Of a stretch of DNA of 6,412 nt, positions 1 through 6,070 are shown in pieces. The translations under genes were made by a program, and so were the position numbers. The stretch's first letter is position 1. The number at the start of each line of letters is the position of its first letter. A model generated the notes under the pieces. It searched no databases. It saw only the letters and a list, made by a program, of their open reading frames with translations, and had not been told where the DNA came from. The DNA is from Gammaproteobacteria bacterium (GTDB taxonomy: Bacteria > Pseudomonadota > Gammaproteobacteria > Arenicellales > JAOTYS01), in NCBI GenBank assembly GCA_029861795.1, contig JAOTYS010000272.1, positions 1 through 6,412 on the forward strand, given 5' to 3'.

Positions 1-144
1 ATTTCCACTTATTGCGATTTGATCGCCATTGTCATCCACCTCTGTCAGTAAGACGCGGACCTTTCTGTGGGCGTCGCCTTGCATCACGAATACCACCTCA
101 TTGTCCACGGCGAGCTCCAAATCATAAGCCAATTCAAAGGTCAT
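1..144 (-). CDS. Unrecognised protein, N-terminal 48 residues (runs off left edge)
   Basis: An open frame on the minus strand starts with ATG at 144-142 and stays open for exactly 48 codons to the window edge, so the C-terminus is missing. A GGAGG ribosome binding site lies at 155-159, 10 bases before the ATG, which supports a real start. The peptide begins MTFELAYDLELAVDNEVVF and continues with alternating hydrophobic and charged residues (VRVLLTEVDDNGDQIAISG). This pattern suggests a beta-rich, acidic, soluble protein. There is no signal peptide or membrane segment. I do not recognise the family and assign no function. It is divergent from the SnoaL/VOC remnant on its right, and a small inverted repeat (CGAAT-GATA-ATTCG, 178-191) sits between them. 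The frame could be fortuitous given its short visible length, but the ribosome binding site and regular codon pattern argue against that. Confidence 0.55.
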   Translation of the reverse strand, partial: MTFELAYDLELAVDNEVVFVMQGDAHRKVRVLLTEVDDNGDQIAISGN

Positions 145-245
145 TGAGTCTTTGCCTCCGCTGGTACGAGTTATTCCCGAATGATAATTCGATACCGAGC
201 ATACTGCTACTGCGTACAATACCCTAGCGCGGTGCCGATGATAGA

Positions 246-806
246 ATGCAAAGACTTCGGACTTTTGGCCCTGATAGCGAGGGCTCAAACGGCCTTATGT
301 GCAGACGTACGGAGAAAAGCGATGACTCCTTCAGAACTTATAGAGACCTGGTTGACAGAGTGTGGAACCAAGGGGATGGCTCATTCATTGACGAAGCCTT
401 GGCCACAGAGTGCACAGTCACTGGGCGCTCAGTGGCCTTTTATGCCGATCTCGGATTCGATCTAGTGACGGATGCTGGATTCGCTGATGGTCATCCCATC
501 ATTATGAAGCACCCCAGTGGCGTTGTGCTAAATCTGCTGGGCCCAGCGACAACATCGGAAGCAACGAATATTCTCATGGATGTCGACGAGAAGTATTCAG
601 GTTACACACACATAGCGTTAACCGTGGACTCTCTGGACGCGGCCAAAGCATTTATGCACCAGCATAGTATTGAGATTACAGGTTCTTTCAGCTTCGGAAA
701 TATGTCCGCTATCTTTATCCGCGATCCAGATCGAAACGTTATAGAACTAGACGCCTGCGGTGACACTGAGTCGAGTGATTCTGCTGGATACTCCGCTCAC
801 CCATAG
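246..806 (+). CDS. VOC (glyoxalase-like) domain protein, N-terminally truncated and joined to a SnoaL-like fragment
   Basis: The open frame encodes 186 residues. Residues about 61-170 (SVAFYADLGF to NVIELDA) are a vicinal-oxygen-chelate domain, the fold of glyoxalase I, extradiol dioxygenases and many uncharacterised metal enzymes. Two expected metal-ligand positions are visible: His122 in THIAL and Glu167 in VIELDA. The usual first strand (pattern hVxhxVxDLxRS), which carries another His ligand, is absent. In its place residues about 32-60 (YRDLVDRVWNQGDGSFIDEA) match the N-terminus of SnoaL-like ester cyclases. Residues 1-31 resemble nothing and probably are not translated in this form. The ATG at 246 and the in-frame ATG at 297 both lack a clear ribosome binding site. 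The best site, GGAG at 311-314, serves an ATG at 322 in another frame. I infer a deletion fusion that probably has no full VOC activity. The reading frame itself is certain; that it makes a working protein is doubtful. Confidence 0.6.
   Translation: MQRLRTFGPDSEGSNGLMCRRTEKSDDSFRTYRDLVDRVWNQGDGSFIDEALATECTVTGRSVAFYADLGFDLVTDAGFADGHPIIMKHPSGVVLNLLGPATTSEATNILMDVDEKYSGYTHIALTVDSLDAAKAFMHQHSIEITGSFSFGNMSAIFIRDPDRNVIELDACGDTESSDSAGYSAHP
322..425 (+). pseudogene. Remnant of a SnoaL-like (ester cyclase) gene, frameshifted near its start and cut short
   Basis: ATG at 322 follows GGAG (311-314) by 7 bases and opens MTPSEL in frame 1. Within about six codons the recognisable SnoaL-family sequence continues in frame 0 instead: YRDLVDRVWNQGD, then SFIDEALATECTVTG. 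This fits an ancestral start MTPSE... followed by a small indel near 335-340. The similarity stops at about 425, where sequence typical of a VOC domain begins. SnoaL-like proteins are usually about 130-150 residues, so roughly 100 residues of this one are gone. The family includes polyketide cyclases and many small NTF2-like proteins of unknown role, so no substrate can be given. The assignment rests on a motif of about 30 residues recognised by eye. Confidence 0.5.
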
Positions 807-869
807 CAATCGCCACGCACGTGGATCGAGAAGAAGGATCAGTGTGGCTGGCCTCAAAAAGGAACGCGA

Positions 870-1220
870 ATGACGATTCAGATCAAGCGTGTGTATGAGG
901 AGCCTGAGGATAGTGACGGCTGCCGGATTCTGGTTGATCGTTTATGGGCACGAGGACTGTCGAAGGAAAAAGCCAAGATCGACTTCTGGGCGAAGGACAT
1001 CGCACCTTCCACGGAACTAAGGCGTTGGTACAACCACGACCGGGACAAATGGTCTGAGTTTAGATCTCGCTACTTCGATGAGTTAGCCGCAAACCCGGAT
1101 AAGGTTGAAGAGCTTATGGCATATGTCAAGGCTGGTACTGTGACCTTTCTGTTCAGCTCGAAAGAGGAGCGGCTGAATAACGCCGCAGCCTTAAGGGAAT
1201 ATATTGAGTCTGGAACTTGA
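870..1220 (+). CDS. DUF488 family protein (YeaO-like)
   Basis: Complete 116-residue gene. ATG at 870 follows an AAGGA ribosome binding site (859-863). The family hallmarks are all present: an N-terminal strand IKRVYE, then DGCRILVDRLWARGLSKEKA (residues 16-35), then a central acidic/aromatic helix with APSTELRRWYNHD (45-57) and KWSEFRSRY, then a C-terminal strand and helix TFLFSSKEERLNNAAALREY. Length and order match the short DUF488 (YeaO) proteins found across bacteria. The biochemical function of the family is not established. The protein is predicted cytosolic and has no signal or membrane segment. It sits 63 bases after the VOC frame on the same strand. A short palindrome (CCACG-CA-CGTGG, 813-824) lies in the gap, so co-transcription is possible but not shown. 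No lesion is visible. Confidence 0.9.
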   Translation: MTIQIKRVYEEPEDSDGCRILVDRLWARGLSKEKAKIDFWAKDIAPSTELRRWYNHDRDKWSEFRSRYFDELAANPDKVEELMAYVKAGTVTFLFSSKEERLNNAAALREYIESGT

Positions 1221-1486
1221 CGCGATAGCCGCATTCGATTACGCGAAGTTACGCCAGAGCAATACCCAAACAACAGTGCACTAGATCCCACTACCTCTAA
1301 ATCCTGGAAAAGATTGCTTCATGAGCAAAACGTTACAAAAAAGCAAAGTACATTCTGCACCAACAACCGATTGGTCAACCTGTGGTGCCAGAAAGTTCTA
1401 CCTTCCAAGCGTCCGGAATCCGGGGAAGCTTACGATACCGGTAAGCAGTATCATACTTGCAAGCTGCCCTAACCGATTCGCCGCAC
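1221..1486. other. Gene-free gap between convergent DUF488 and PPOX genes
   Basis: I found no convincing gene in these 266 bases. The genes on either side point toward each other, so a shared terminator would be expected here. The best hairpin is GCTTAC-7 nt-GTAAGC at 1428-1446, but it has no T-run on either strand and so is not a typical intrinsic terminator. An ATG at 1321 opens a frame of 67 codons that runs into the PPOX gene on the opposite strand. It encodes nothing recognisable and has only a weak GGAAAAG sequence upstream. Confidence 0.5.
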
Positions 1487-1897
1487 TCACCCGCCTCGAA
1501 ACTCAAACACCTTTTTGGGTCTGATGATGATAGTCGCATCGTCGTGATCGCCGGCATCATATATCGCCATAAAGTTGTCAACACGATCTGGACCCAAATA
1601 GCGTAACGCCACTTCGTATTCTTCCTCTCGGGAAAATCCCGGCCCCACCTCGGCCTCTCCCTTGATCATAACCGCGTGGTACGGCGGTTCTCTCTTATCC
1701 AAGACAACCATCGCCTTGCCGGTGCGCTCAACGTTTTTGCACTTCTGCGAGCGACTCGACGTGGTGATCGTGATAACACCATCGTCATAGCGGTACCACA
1801 TGGGTATGGCGTGCGGCCAATCCCCAGGACCGGTGGTGGCAAGCACACAAATTTGAGTTTGTTTGAGCAGTTCATCGATTTCTTTTGACAACTTCAT
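1487..1897 (-). CDS. Pyridoxamine 5'-phosphate oxidase (PPOX)-like, FMN/F420-type flavoprotein
   Basis: Complete 136-residue gene. ATG at 1897-1895 is preceded by GAGGA with about 7 bases of spacing. The protein has the split beta-barrel pattern of the PPOX-like family: an N-terminal helix (KEIDELLKQT), strand CVLATTGPGDWPHAIPMWYRYDDG (residues 17-40) with the family's GxPHxxPxWY-like segment, strand VITITTSSRSQKCKNVERTGKAMVVLD (41-67) where flavin-phosphate contacts are usual, strand YHAVMIKGEAEV (73-84), and a C-terminal strand IIIRPKKVFEF. The length is typical of the small PPOX-class or F420-dependent biliverdin-reductase-like proteins. These bind FMN or F420 and reduce or oxidise small molecules. 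Which cofactor and substrate apply here cannot be read from the sequence. The gene stands alone: the upstream minus-strand amidase is 218 bases away across a REP-like element. Confidence 0.85.
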   Translation of the reverse strand: MKLSKEIDELLKQTQICVLATTGPGDWPHAIPMWYRYDDGVITITTSSRSQKCKNVERTGKAMVVLDKREPPYHAVMIKGEAEVGPGFSREEEYEVALRYLGPDRVDNFMAIYDAGDHDDATIIIRPKKVFEFRGG

Positions 1898-1951
1898 TGG
1901 CTCGTCCTCATTGTCTCTGCGAGCAAGAAAACGGGATCAGATCCCCACATG

Positions 1952-1976
1952 GGTCGCGGCAAGATGCCGCTCCTAC
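1952..1976 (-). repeat. REP-like palindromic element
   Basis: Read on the minus strand, this 25-base element starts with the tetranucleotide GTAG, followed by GAGCGGC, a short loop and GCCGCGACC. The stem is GCGGC (1956-1960) / GCCGC (1966-1970) around a 5-base loop. A 5'-GTAG plus a GC-rich hairpin is the classic layout of REP elements, which are moved by RAYT transposases and are abundant in Pseudomonas and other gammaproteobacteria. It lies between two same-strand genes, as REPs usually do. A separate perfect hyphenated palindrome, GGGATC-A-GATCCC, sits just before it at 1933-1945. The hairpin is certain; the REP name is by resemblance. Confidence 0.6.
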
Positions 1977-2016
1977 CAATGATATTTGTGGGACAGCAGT
2001 GGACCTACCCTGGTTT

Positions 2017-2050
2017 GTCGCTCGGAGCCGAATCAAAAGGGCCGCTCCTA
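2017..2050 (-). repeat. Degenerate second copy of the REP-like element
   Basis: The two outer blocks of the element at 1952-1976 recur here in the same orientation: GTCGC at 2017-2021 and GCCGCTCCTA at 2041-2050. They are separated by 19 bases instead of 8. The central stem is lost, though GGAGC (2024-2028) and GCTCC (2044-2048) can still pair. The initial GTAG is changed to ATAG on the minus strand. It may be a decayed REP or a chance match of the 10-base block. Confidence 0.3.
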
Positions 2051-2115
2051 TACATACTAGCATTAGGATCCATCGCCGACCCCGCGATCGATTCGGTCTT
2101 ACTCACCAGCAGTCT

Positions 2116-3639
2116 CTACTGCGTTTTCCAGTCGACGCCCTGCTCGTAGGCATGGGCAGCGCGATAGATGGCCGTCTCGTCGTAGTGTTTGCCGATCAGC
2201 ATCAGCCCGACCGGCAGGCCGTCCGACATACCGCACGGCACTGTCATCGCCGGATGACCAGTAACGTCGAACGGCGCGGTGTTGGGCAACATCTCGAATG
2301 CTCGCTGCAGGATCTCGGGGATCGGTGCGTTTTCCTCGGGGATCGGCGTTGCCGTAACCGGCAGGGTAGGCATCAATAACAGATCGTAGTCTTTTAGGGT
2401 CGCGTCGTAGGCGGCGCTCAGTTGGCGCGCCAGATTTTGCGCCTTGGCATAGTAATGGCCACGGTAATTCCGCACCATGTGCCAGCCCAACAACATGGTG
2501 GTTTTGAGGGTGTCCGAAAGCTCGTCCGCGCGGTTGCGCCAAGCACTGTGAAAGTCGAGCAGACTAGTGACGTAAAGACCCTTCCAATTGAAGCCATAGC
2601 CATTGCCCATCATCATCTGTACGGTGGCACCCTCGGCCGCGATCGGCAGCCAGATCGGCAAACCCATGAGGTGCATCGGGATCGAGACCTCGTCGACCGT
2701 GGCGCCTAGCCCGCGCAGTGCCTCAGCCGCATGCTTCACCTTGGCATCGACTTCAGTATCGCTGTTGGCATGGCCGAAGCCCTCGTGTACAACGGCAATG
2801 CGCGTTCCGGAGGCGCCCTGGCCTAATACTTCGGTGTAGCTGTCAGCCTGAATGCCGTGTTGGCGTGGGTCGAGCCCATCCGGGCCTGCAAGGACCTCGA
2901 GCATGAGCGCGTTGTCGGTCACGCTCGCACTCATTGGCCCGGTGTGATCGATGGTCAATTCGATCGGCATGACCCCGGTGTAGGGCACTAGGCCGTGAGT
3001 AGGCTTCATGCCATAGATGCCGCAATAGGAAGATGGGATGCGGATCGAGCCGCCTTGATCACCGCCGATCGCCATATCGACCTCACCCGCGGCGATCAGC
3101 GCAGCGCTTCCGGACGAAGAGCCGCCTGCGGAGTAGCCGCGTCGGTGCGGGTTGTGCACCGGGCCGGACGAACTGGTGTGGCTGCCGCCTGAGAAGCAAA
3201 AATATTCGCACACCGCTTTACCGAGGATGGTACCGCCTGCATCCAGTATCCGGGTGACGATGGTCGCATCGACGTCCGGCACGTAACCTTCGAGGGTGGA
3301 GGCGCCGTTCATCATCGGCACGCCCGAGACGCAGACGTTGTCCTTGATCGCTATCCGCTTACCTTTAAGCTTGCCGGTGGACGCGCCCGCGATGGTGGTC
3401 TTGACGTACCAGGCGCCGAGTCGGTTTTCTTCTCCGGCGGGACGGTAGCCCGGTGTGCGCGGATACTTAACTGGTGGCAGCTCCTGCGGCATCCGATCGA
3501 CCGCATTGTAAGCGTCAATGTTTGGCCGCATCGCTTCGAGATGCACCGCCAGTTCTTCATCGCTCATGGAGAATCCGAGTTCGTCTGCAAGTTCTGCTAA
3601 CTGCGCCGGTGTCGGCGCCTTCACCGTGCCAAGGGTCAT
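2116..3639 (-). CDS. Amidase-signature enzyme, nitrile-hydratase-associated (Rhodococcus-type) amidase subfamily
   Basis: Predicted 507-residue cytosolic hydrolase that cleaves carboxamides to acids and ammonia. The ATG at 3639 is chosen because AAAGGAGG (3650-3657) lies 10 bases upstream and the protein then begins MTLGTVKAPTPAQLAEL. A longer in-frame ATG at 3831 would add 64 low-complexity, Arg-rich residues. The amidase-signature triad is complete: Lys99 (AIKDN), cis-Ser174 (AGGSSSGSA) and nucleophile Ser198 (GGDQGGSIR), with the usual 24-residue spacing between the serines. From memory, the Rhodococcus amidases of nitrile hydratase clusters have Lys96/Ser171/Ser195 and share long stretches, such as NRLGAWYVKTTI-like, GGDQGGSIRIP, PYTG and NTAPFDVTGHP. 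The N-terminal helical region (residues 1-75) is also typical of that group. No nitrile hydratase gene is in the window. The gene appears monocistronic here and divergent from the broken GNAT gene. The real substrate is unknown. Confidence 0.93.
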   Translation of the reverse strand: MTLGTVKAPTPAQLAELADELGFSMSDEELAVHLEAMRPNIDAYNAVDRMPQELPPVKYPRTPGYRPAGEENRLGAWYVKTTIAGASTGKLKGKRIAIKDNVCVSGVPMMNGASTLEGYVPDVDATIVTRILDAGGTILGKAVCEYFCFSGGSHTSSSGPVHNPHRRGYSAGGSSSGSAALIAAGEVDMAIGGDQGGSIRIPSSYCGIYGMKPTHGLVPYTGVMPIELTIDHTGPMSASVTDNALMLEVLAGPDGLDPRQHGIQADSYTEVLGQGASGTRIAVVHEGFGHANSDTEVDAKVKHAAEALRGLGATVDEVSIPMHLMGLPIWLPIAAEGATVQMMMGNGYGFNWKGLYVTSLLDFHSAWRNRADELSDTLKTTMLLGWHMVRNYRGHYYAKAQNLARQLSAAYDATLKDYDLLLMPTLPVTATPIPEENAPIPEILQRAFEMLPNTAPFDVTGHPAMTVPCGMSDGLPVGLMLIGKHYDETAIYRAAHAYEQGVDWKTQ

Positions 3640-3649
3640 GGTTGCCAAT

Positions 3650-3657
3650 CCTCCTTT
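3650..3657 (-). promoter_or_regulatory. Ribosome binding site that sets the amidase 1 start
   Basis: AAAGGAGG on the minus strand is a near-perfect anti-16S match, 10 bases before the ATG at 3639. It argues for the 507-residue product over the longer in-frame alternative from 3831. A TTG codon lies nearer to it, in the same frame three codons before the ATG, but is only one base from the site and so is too close. Confidence 0.75.
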
Positions 3658-3827
3658 GTTGCCGTTGCGATTGATAGCGTAACAGTGGTCGGCCGTCGAT
3701 GCACGGGTGCGACGCGCGCCCGCACAGCGCACAGTAACGATCAGTGTATCGTTGTTCCAGATGCTAAGCACGCGTGTTAGTCCAGCCGCTATGATTTTGT
3801 ATGTATGCTCCTCTCTCTTGCGGCTAT

Positions 3828-3837
3828 GCAACGTTGC
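3828..3837. promoter_or_regulatory. Perfect palindrome GCAACGTTGC, possible operator
   Basis: GCAACGTTGC is its own reverse complement and lies in the gap between the divergent amidase 1 and GNAT genes. A CG-centred palindrome of this kind resembles LacI/PurR-type operator cores (AACGTT). No regulator gene is in the window, so the binding protein is unknown. A 10-base palindrome can occur by chance. Confidence 0.3.
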
Positions 3838-3846
3838 GCATTATGG

Positions 3847-3859
3847 TGTCCAATGGACA
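3847..3859. promoter_or_regulatory. Hyphenated palindrome TGTCCA-A-TGGACA, possible operator
   Basis: Two 6-base arms form a perfect inverted repeat around a single base, 9 bases to the right of the GCAACGTTGC palindrome and 18 bases before the GNAT start. The position suits control of either divergent gene. Function is inferred from position and symmetry only. Confidence 0.3.
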
Positions 3860-3877
3860 AAAGTGATAAAAGGGCCG

Positions 3878-4465
3878 ATGAGTACGCATAACTCCGATTT
3901 TCCACCGAATCTCTTTATCTGCTTTATGGAACCGCGCCAACACCAGCTGAAAGACAGCCGCATTCTTCTAATTTGCGAGGCGGAGGTGGAGGACGCTCGA
4001 GCCGTTCTCGAATACCTTCAAGGCGTTTGCGATGAATCGGAATTTCTGATCTTTGGCCCCGGCGAGTTCGAATTGGGCGAACTGGAAGAAGAGGAATTTC
4101 TAGGGAGATGTCTCGCGTTGGACAACCAACTGTGCATACTCGGCACGATAGACGATGCAATTGTTGCTGCTTTGAATTTTTCAACGGGCCGCCGACCGCG
4201 TATTCGACACAGTGGTGAATTTGGGATTTCGGTGCGAAAATAGCATTGGGGACTCGGAATTGGCTCATTGATGCTCGACGCCCTAATGACTGGTCGAGGC
4301 GAACTCAAATCGTGAAAAAAGTTAGTCTGCGTGTTCGTACGGACAATCAACGGGCCATTTTGCTTTACCAACGCAAAGGGTTTGTAAATCACGAGTCGCG
4401 ATGAGATATTCTTGGACAGTAAGTATTTTGATCAGCACCGGATGGGGCTTGAGTTGGAAGATTAA
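3878..4465 (+). pseudogene. GNAT-family N-acetyltransferase, inactivated by a stop codon and two frameshifts
   Basis: An intact gene would encode about 195 residues. From ATG 3878 (AAAGGG just upstream; ATG 3926 is an alternative) 121 residues are open, including EDARAVLEYLQGV and LNFSTGRRPRIRHSGEFGISVRK. TAG at 4241-4243 then interrupts the acetyl-CoA motif, and the same frame continues HWGLGIGSLMLDAL. At about 4286 a one-base loss moves the frame: DWSRRTQIVKKVSLRVRTDN and RAILLYQRKGFVNHES follow in frame 1 (4288-4398). At about 4396 the frame returns to the original: RDEIFLDSKYFDQHRMGLELED ends at TAA 4463-4465. Each piece aligns in order with GNAT proteins, which transfer an acetyl group from acetyl-CoA to an amine. 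The three lesions rule out one continuous product. The substrate of the ancestor is unknown. The 3878-4243 piece lacks the cofactor site and is unlikely to work alone. Confidence 0.9.
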
Positions 4466-4474
4466 AGGGAGCGG

Positions 4475-4498
4475 TGACAAATTTGTTACGTTTTGTCA
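4475..4498. promoter_or_regulatory. Inverted repeat upstream of amidase 2, possible operator
   Basis: TGACAAA (4475-4481) and TTTGTCA (4492-4498) form perfect 7-base arms around 10 bases. A perfect palindrome, ACAAATTTGT (4477-4486), overlaps the left arm. The site lies about 100 bases before the amidase 2 start and just after the GNAT remnant, where a promoter for the amidase-lyase pair would be expected. TTGTCA at 4493-4498 resembles a -35 box, but no good -10 follows at normal spacing. A second small hairpin, GGGCG-8 nt-CGCCC, is at 4504-4521. Confidence 0.35.
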
Positions 4499-4580
4499 AT
4501 GTGGGGCGGATGAATACGCCCTCTCCAACAACTTCAAGAGTGGCGACCATTCTTAGCGGAATACCACTAACACTGTTTCT

Positions 4581-4587
4581 AAGGAGG
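4581..4587 (+). promoter_or_regulatory. Ribosome binding site that fixes the GTG start of amidase 2
   Basis: AAGGAGG lies 8 bases before GTG at 4596. Its strength and spacing favour this GTG over the in-frame ATG at 4629 (codon 12), which has no comparable site. Confidence 0.8.
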
Positions 4588-4595
4588 CGTTCACT

Positions 4596-6032
4596 GTGAC
4601 AGGCAGTTCCTTGTATTGCGAAAGCATCATGTCGCTCGCAAAGCAGATACGGCAAGGCGAGCTGTCACCGGTAGAGTTGACTGAACACTATTTGCAGCGA
4701 ATACAAGCGCTGGATGGACGCCTAAATGCATTTCGTCTGGTGTGCGCGGACAAGGCATTGGCGGATGCGAAAGTGGCGGAGCAAATGTTGCATTCGGGGA
4801 ACGATCTCGGTGTGTTACACGGTATTCCTTATGCGGTTAAAGATCTTTTTGATGTCGCAGGTCTGCCGACTTCGGCCGGGACTCATTTGTTAGAGAAAAA
4901 CATCGCGCAGCACAACTCGACGGCGGTGGATAAGTTATCTCAGGCGGGGATGATCTTGTTGGGCAAAACCAACACCGTACAGTTTGCCTATGGCGGTGTA
5001 GGGCTTAATCATGACCATGGCACCCCACATAATCCTTGGCACGCGGCTCATCACGTGCCGGGAGGTTCTAGCAGCGGTTCTGGGGTCGCGGTTGCAGCGG
5101 GCATGGTGCCCATGGCATTGGGGACGGATACCGGCGGCTCGGTCAGAATCCCGGCTTCGCTTTGTGGTGTGGTCGGTCTTAAAACCACGGTGGGTCAAGT
5201 CAATCGAGCGGGGGTGTACCCGTTGAGTCAGACTTTGGATACAGTGGGTCCTCTGACAAAGACTGCTGCGGACGCGGCACATGTCTATCAATGGCTGCAA
5301 GGTCCTGATCCCGACCCCTACGAACCTGTAGGACTCGCTACCCAGGACGTGATCAGCGATCTTGCCCAAGGTGCCAACGGATTGCATGTCGCCTTTGCCG
5401 AAACCACTTTCTGGGACGATGTAAATCCGGAGGTCGAAAAGGCCGTGCGTGCCTGCGGCGCGGTCTTCACCGAGCTGGGCGCAAAAGTAAGTAGCATAGA
5501 ATTTCCCCACGCCGCACAGGCGCTGACCTTTAATCCGCGGGGGCTGGCGCTCGCGGCCGAGGCCTATACTAATAACAGAAAGTGGATCGAGGATCATTTT
5601 GACGAACTGGATCCAGTGGTGGGAAGCCGCCTGATGGTCGGGAAAGATGTTGGTGCGGTTGAATACCTGCAGTGCCTCATGGATTGGCGCGTCTTGCGTG
5701 GCGAGGCCCTGGAAGCGTTGCAGGGAGTCGATGCGTTGTTGGTGCCGGCGACAATCACACCGGCCATGCCCTTGACAGAGATTGACATCAATAGTGACAA
5801 GTACAAACGGTACAATCTTGCTTACCTTCGTAACACTGTCATCGGCAACATATTGAATTTTTGCGGGCTGGTAATGCCGTGCGGTTTTACGGAATCGGGA
5901 TTACCGATTGGGTTGATGATTTATGGCAAACCCTTTGCTGAAGACATCGTGCTCAGATTGGGATACGGTTTTCAGCAGGCCACTGATTGGCATCTGAAAA
6001 CACCAGATTTGTCTTTTGTGATGGCGAGTTGA
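4596..6032 (+). CDS. Amidase-signature family enzyme (GatA-like amidase)
   Basis: Predicted 478-residue cytosolic amidase. It starts at GTG 4596 behind AAGGAGG. The catalytic triad is complete: Lys82 (YAVKDLFDVAG), cis-Ser158 (PGGSSSGSG) and nucleophile Ser182 (GTDTGGSVRIPA). The N-terminus (SLAKQIRQGELSPVELTEHYLQRI) is the helix usual in GatA-like amidases, and the end contains a typical NFCGLVMPCGFTESGLPIGLM segment. The length fits the family. It is only distantly similar to amidase 1 (different N-terminal region, GTDTGGS instead of GGDQGGS), so the two are not a recent duplication. No gatB or gatC partner is visible, so a free amidase is more likely than a tRNA amidotransferase subunit. 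The ammonia-lyase family gene starts 38 bases after its stop on the same strand, suggesting co-transcription. The substrate cannot be told from sequence; an amino-acid amide, N-acyl amino acid or similar compound is a guess from the neighbour. Confidence 0.93.
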   Translation: MTGSSLYCESIMSLAKQIRQGELSPVELTEHYLQRIQALDGRLNAFRLVCADKALADAKVAEQMLHSGNDLGVLHGIPYAVKDLFDVAGLPTSAGTHLLEKNIAQHNSTAVDKLSQAGMILLGKTNTVQFAYGGVGLNHDHGTPHNPWHAAHHVPGGSSSGSGVAVAAGMVPMALGTDTGGSVRIPASLCGVVGLKTTVGQVNRAGVYPLSQTLDTVGPLTKTAADAAHVYQWLQGPDPDPYEPVGLATQDVISDLAQGANGLHVAFAETTFWDDVNPEVEKAVRACGAVFTELGAKVSSIEFPHAAQALTFNPRGLALAAEAYTNNRKWIEDHFDELDPVVGSRLMVGKDVGAVEYLQCLMDWRVLRGEALEALQGVDALLVPATITPAMPLTEIDINSDKYKRYNLAYLRNTVIGNILNFCGLVMPCGFTESGLPIGLMIYGKPFAEDIVLRLGYGFQQATDWHLKTPDLSFVMAS

Positions 6033-6070
6033 TTTCGGTGATTGTTAGTTCCTGCTGAGTCATTCAGTTT

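Noticed and set aside
12..227. 71-codon plus-strand frame at the left edge
   Set aside because: It is Arg/Pro-rich shadow sequence opposite the minus-strand frame that has a ribosome binding site.
813..824. Palindrome CCACG-CA-CGTGG before the DUF488 gene
   Set aside because: Too short and isolated to assign a role; noted only as a symmetric site.
1428..1446. Hairpin GCTTAC/GTAAGC as an intrinsic terminator
   Set aside because: No T-run follows on either strand and the stem is only 6 base pairs with low GC.
1321..1524. 67-codon plus-strand frame after DUF488
   Set aside because: No recognisable sequence, weak ribosome binding site, and it overlaps the 3' end of the well-supported PPOX gene on the other strand.
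2072..2088. Hairpin ATCGC/GCGAT downstream of amidase 1 as a terminator
   Set aside because: The stem is only 5 base pairs, with no T-run on the minus strand after it.
1885..2379. 164-codon plus-strand frame across the PPOX-amidase gap
   Set aside because: It is antisense to the C-terminus of amidase 1 and crosses the REP-like element; its peptide is typical of a shadow frame.
3640..3831. A 64-residue N-terminal extension of amidase 1 from ATG 3831
   Set aside because: It has no ribosome binding site and unlike composition, while AAAGGAGG lies just before the ATG at 3639 and the family's N-terminus begins there.
3707..3877. A longer start (3707) for the GNAT frame
   Set aside because: The extra residues resemble nothing in the family and overlap the intergenic region; AAAGGG precedes ATG 3878.
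4241..4243. Possible stop-codon readthrough or pyrrolysine at TAG in the GNAT gene
   Set aside because: Readthrough would still meet a second in-frame stop at 4313 because of the frameshift near 4286, so no full product could form.
4935..5597. 220-codon minus-strand frame
   Set aside because: It lies wholly antisense to the strongly supported amidase 2 and has no family features.
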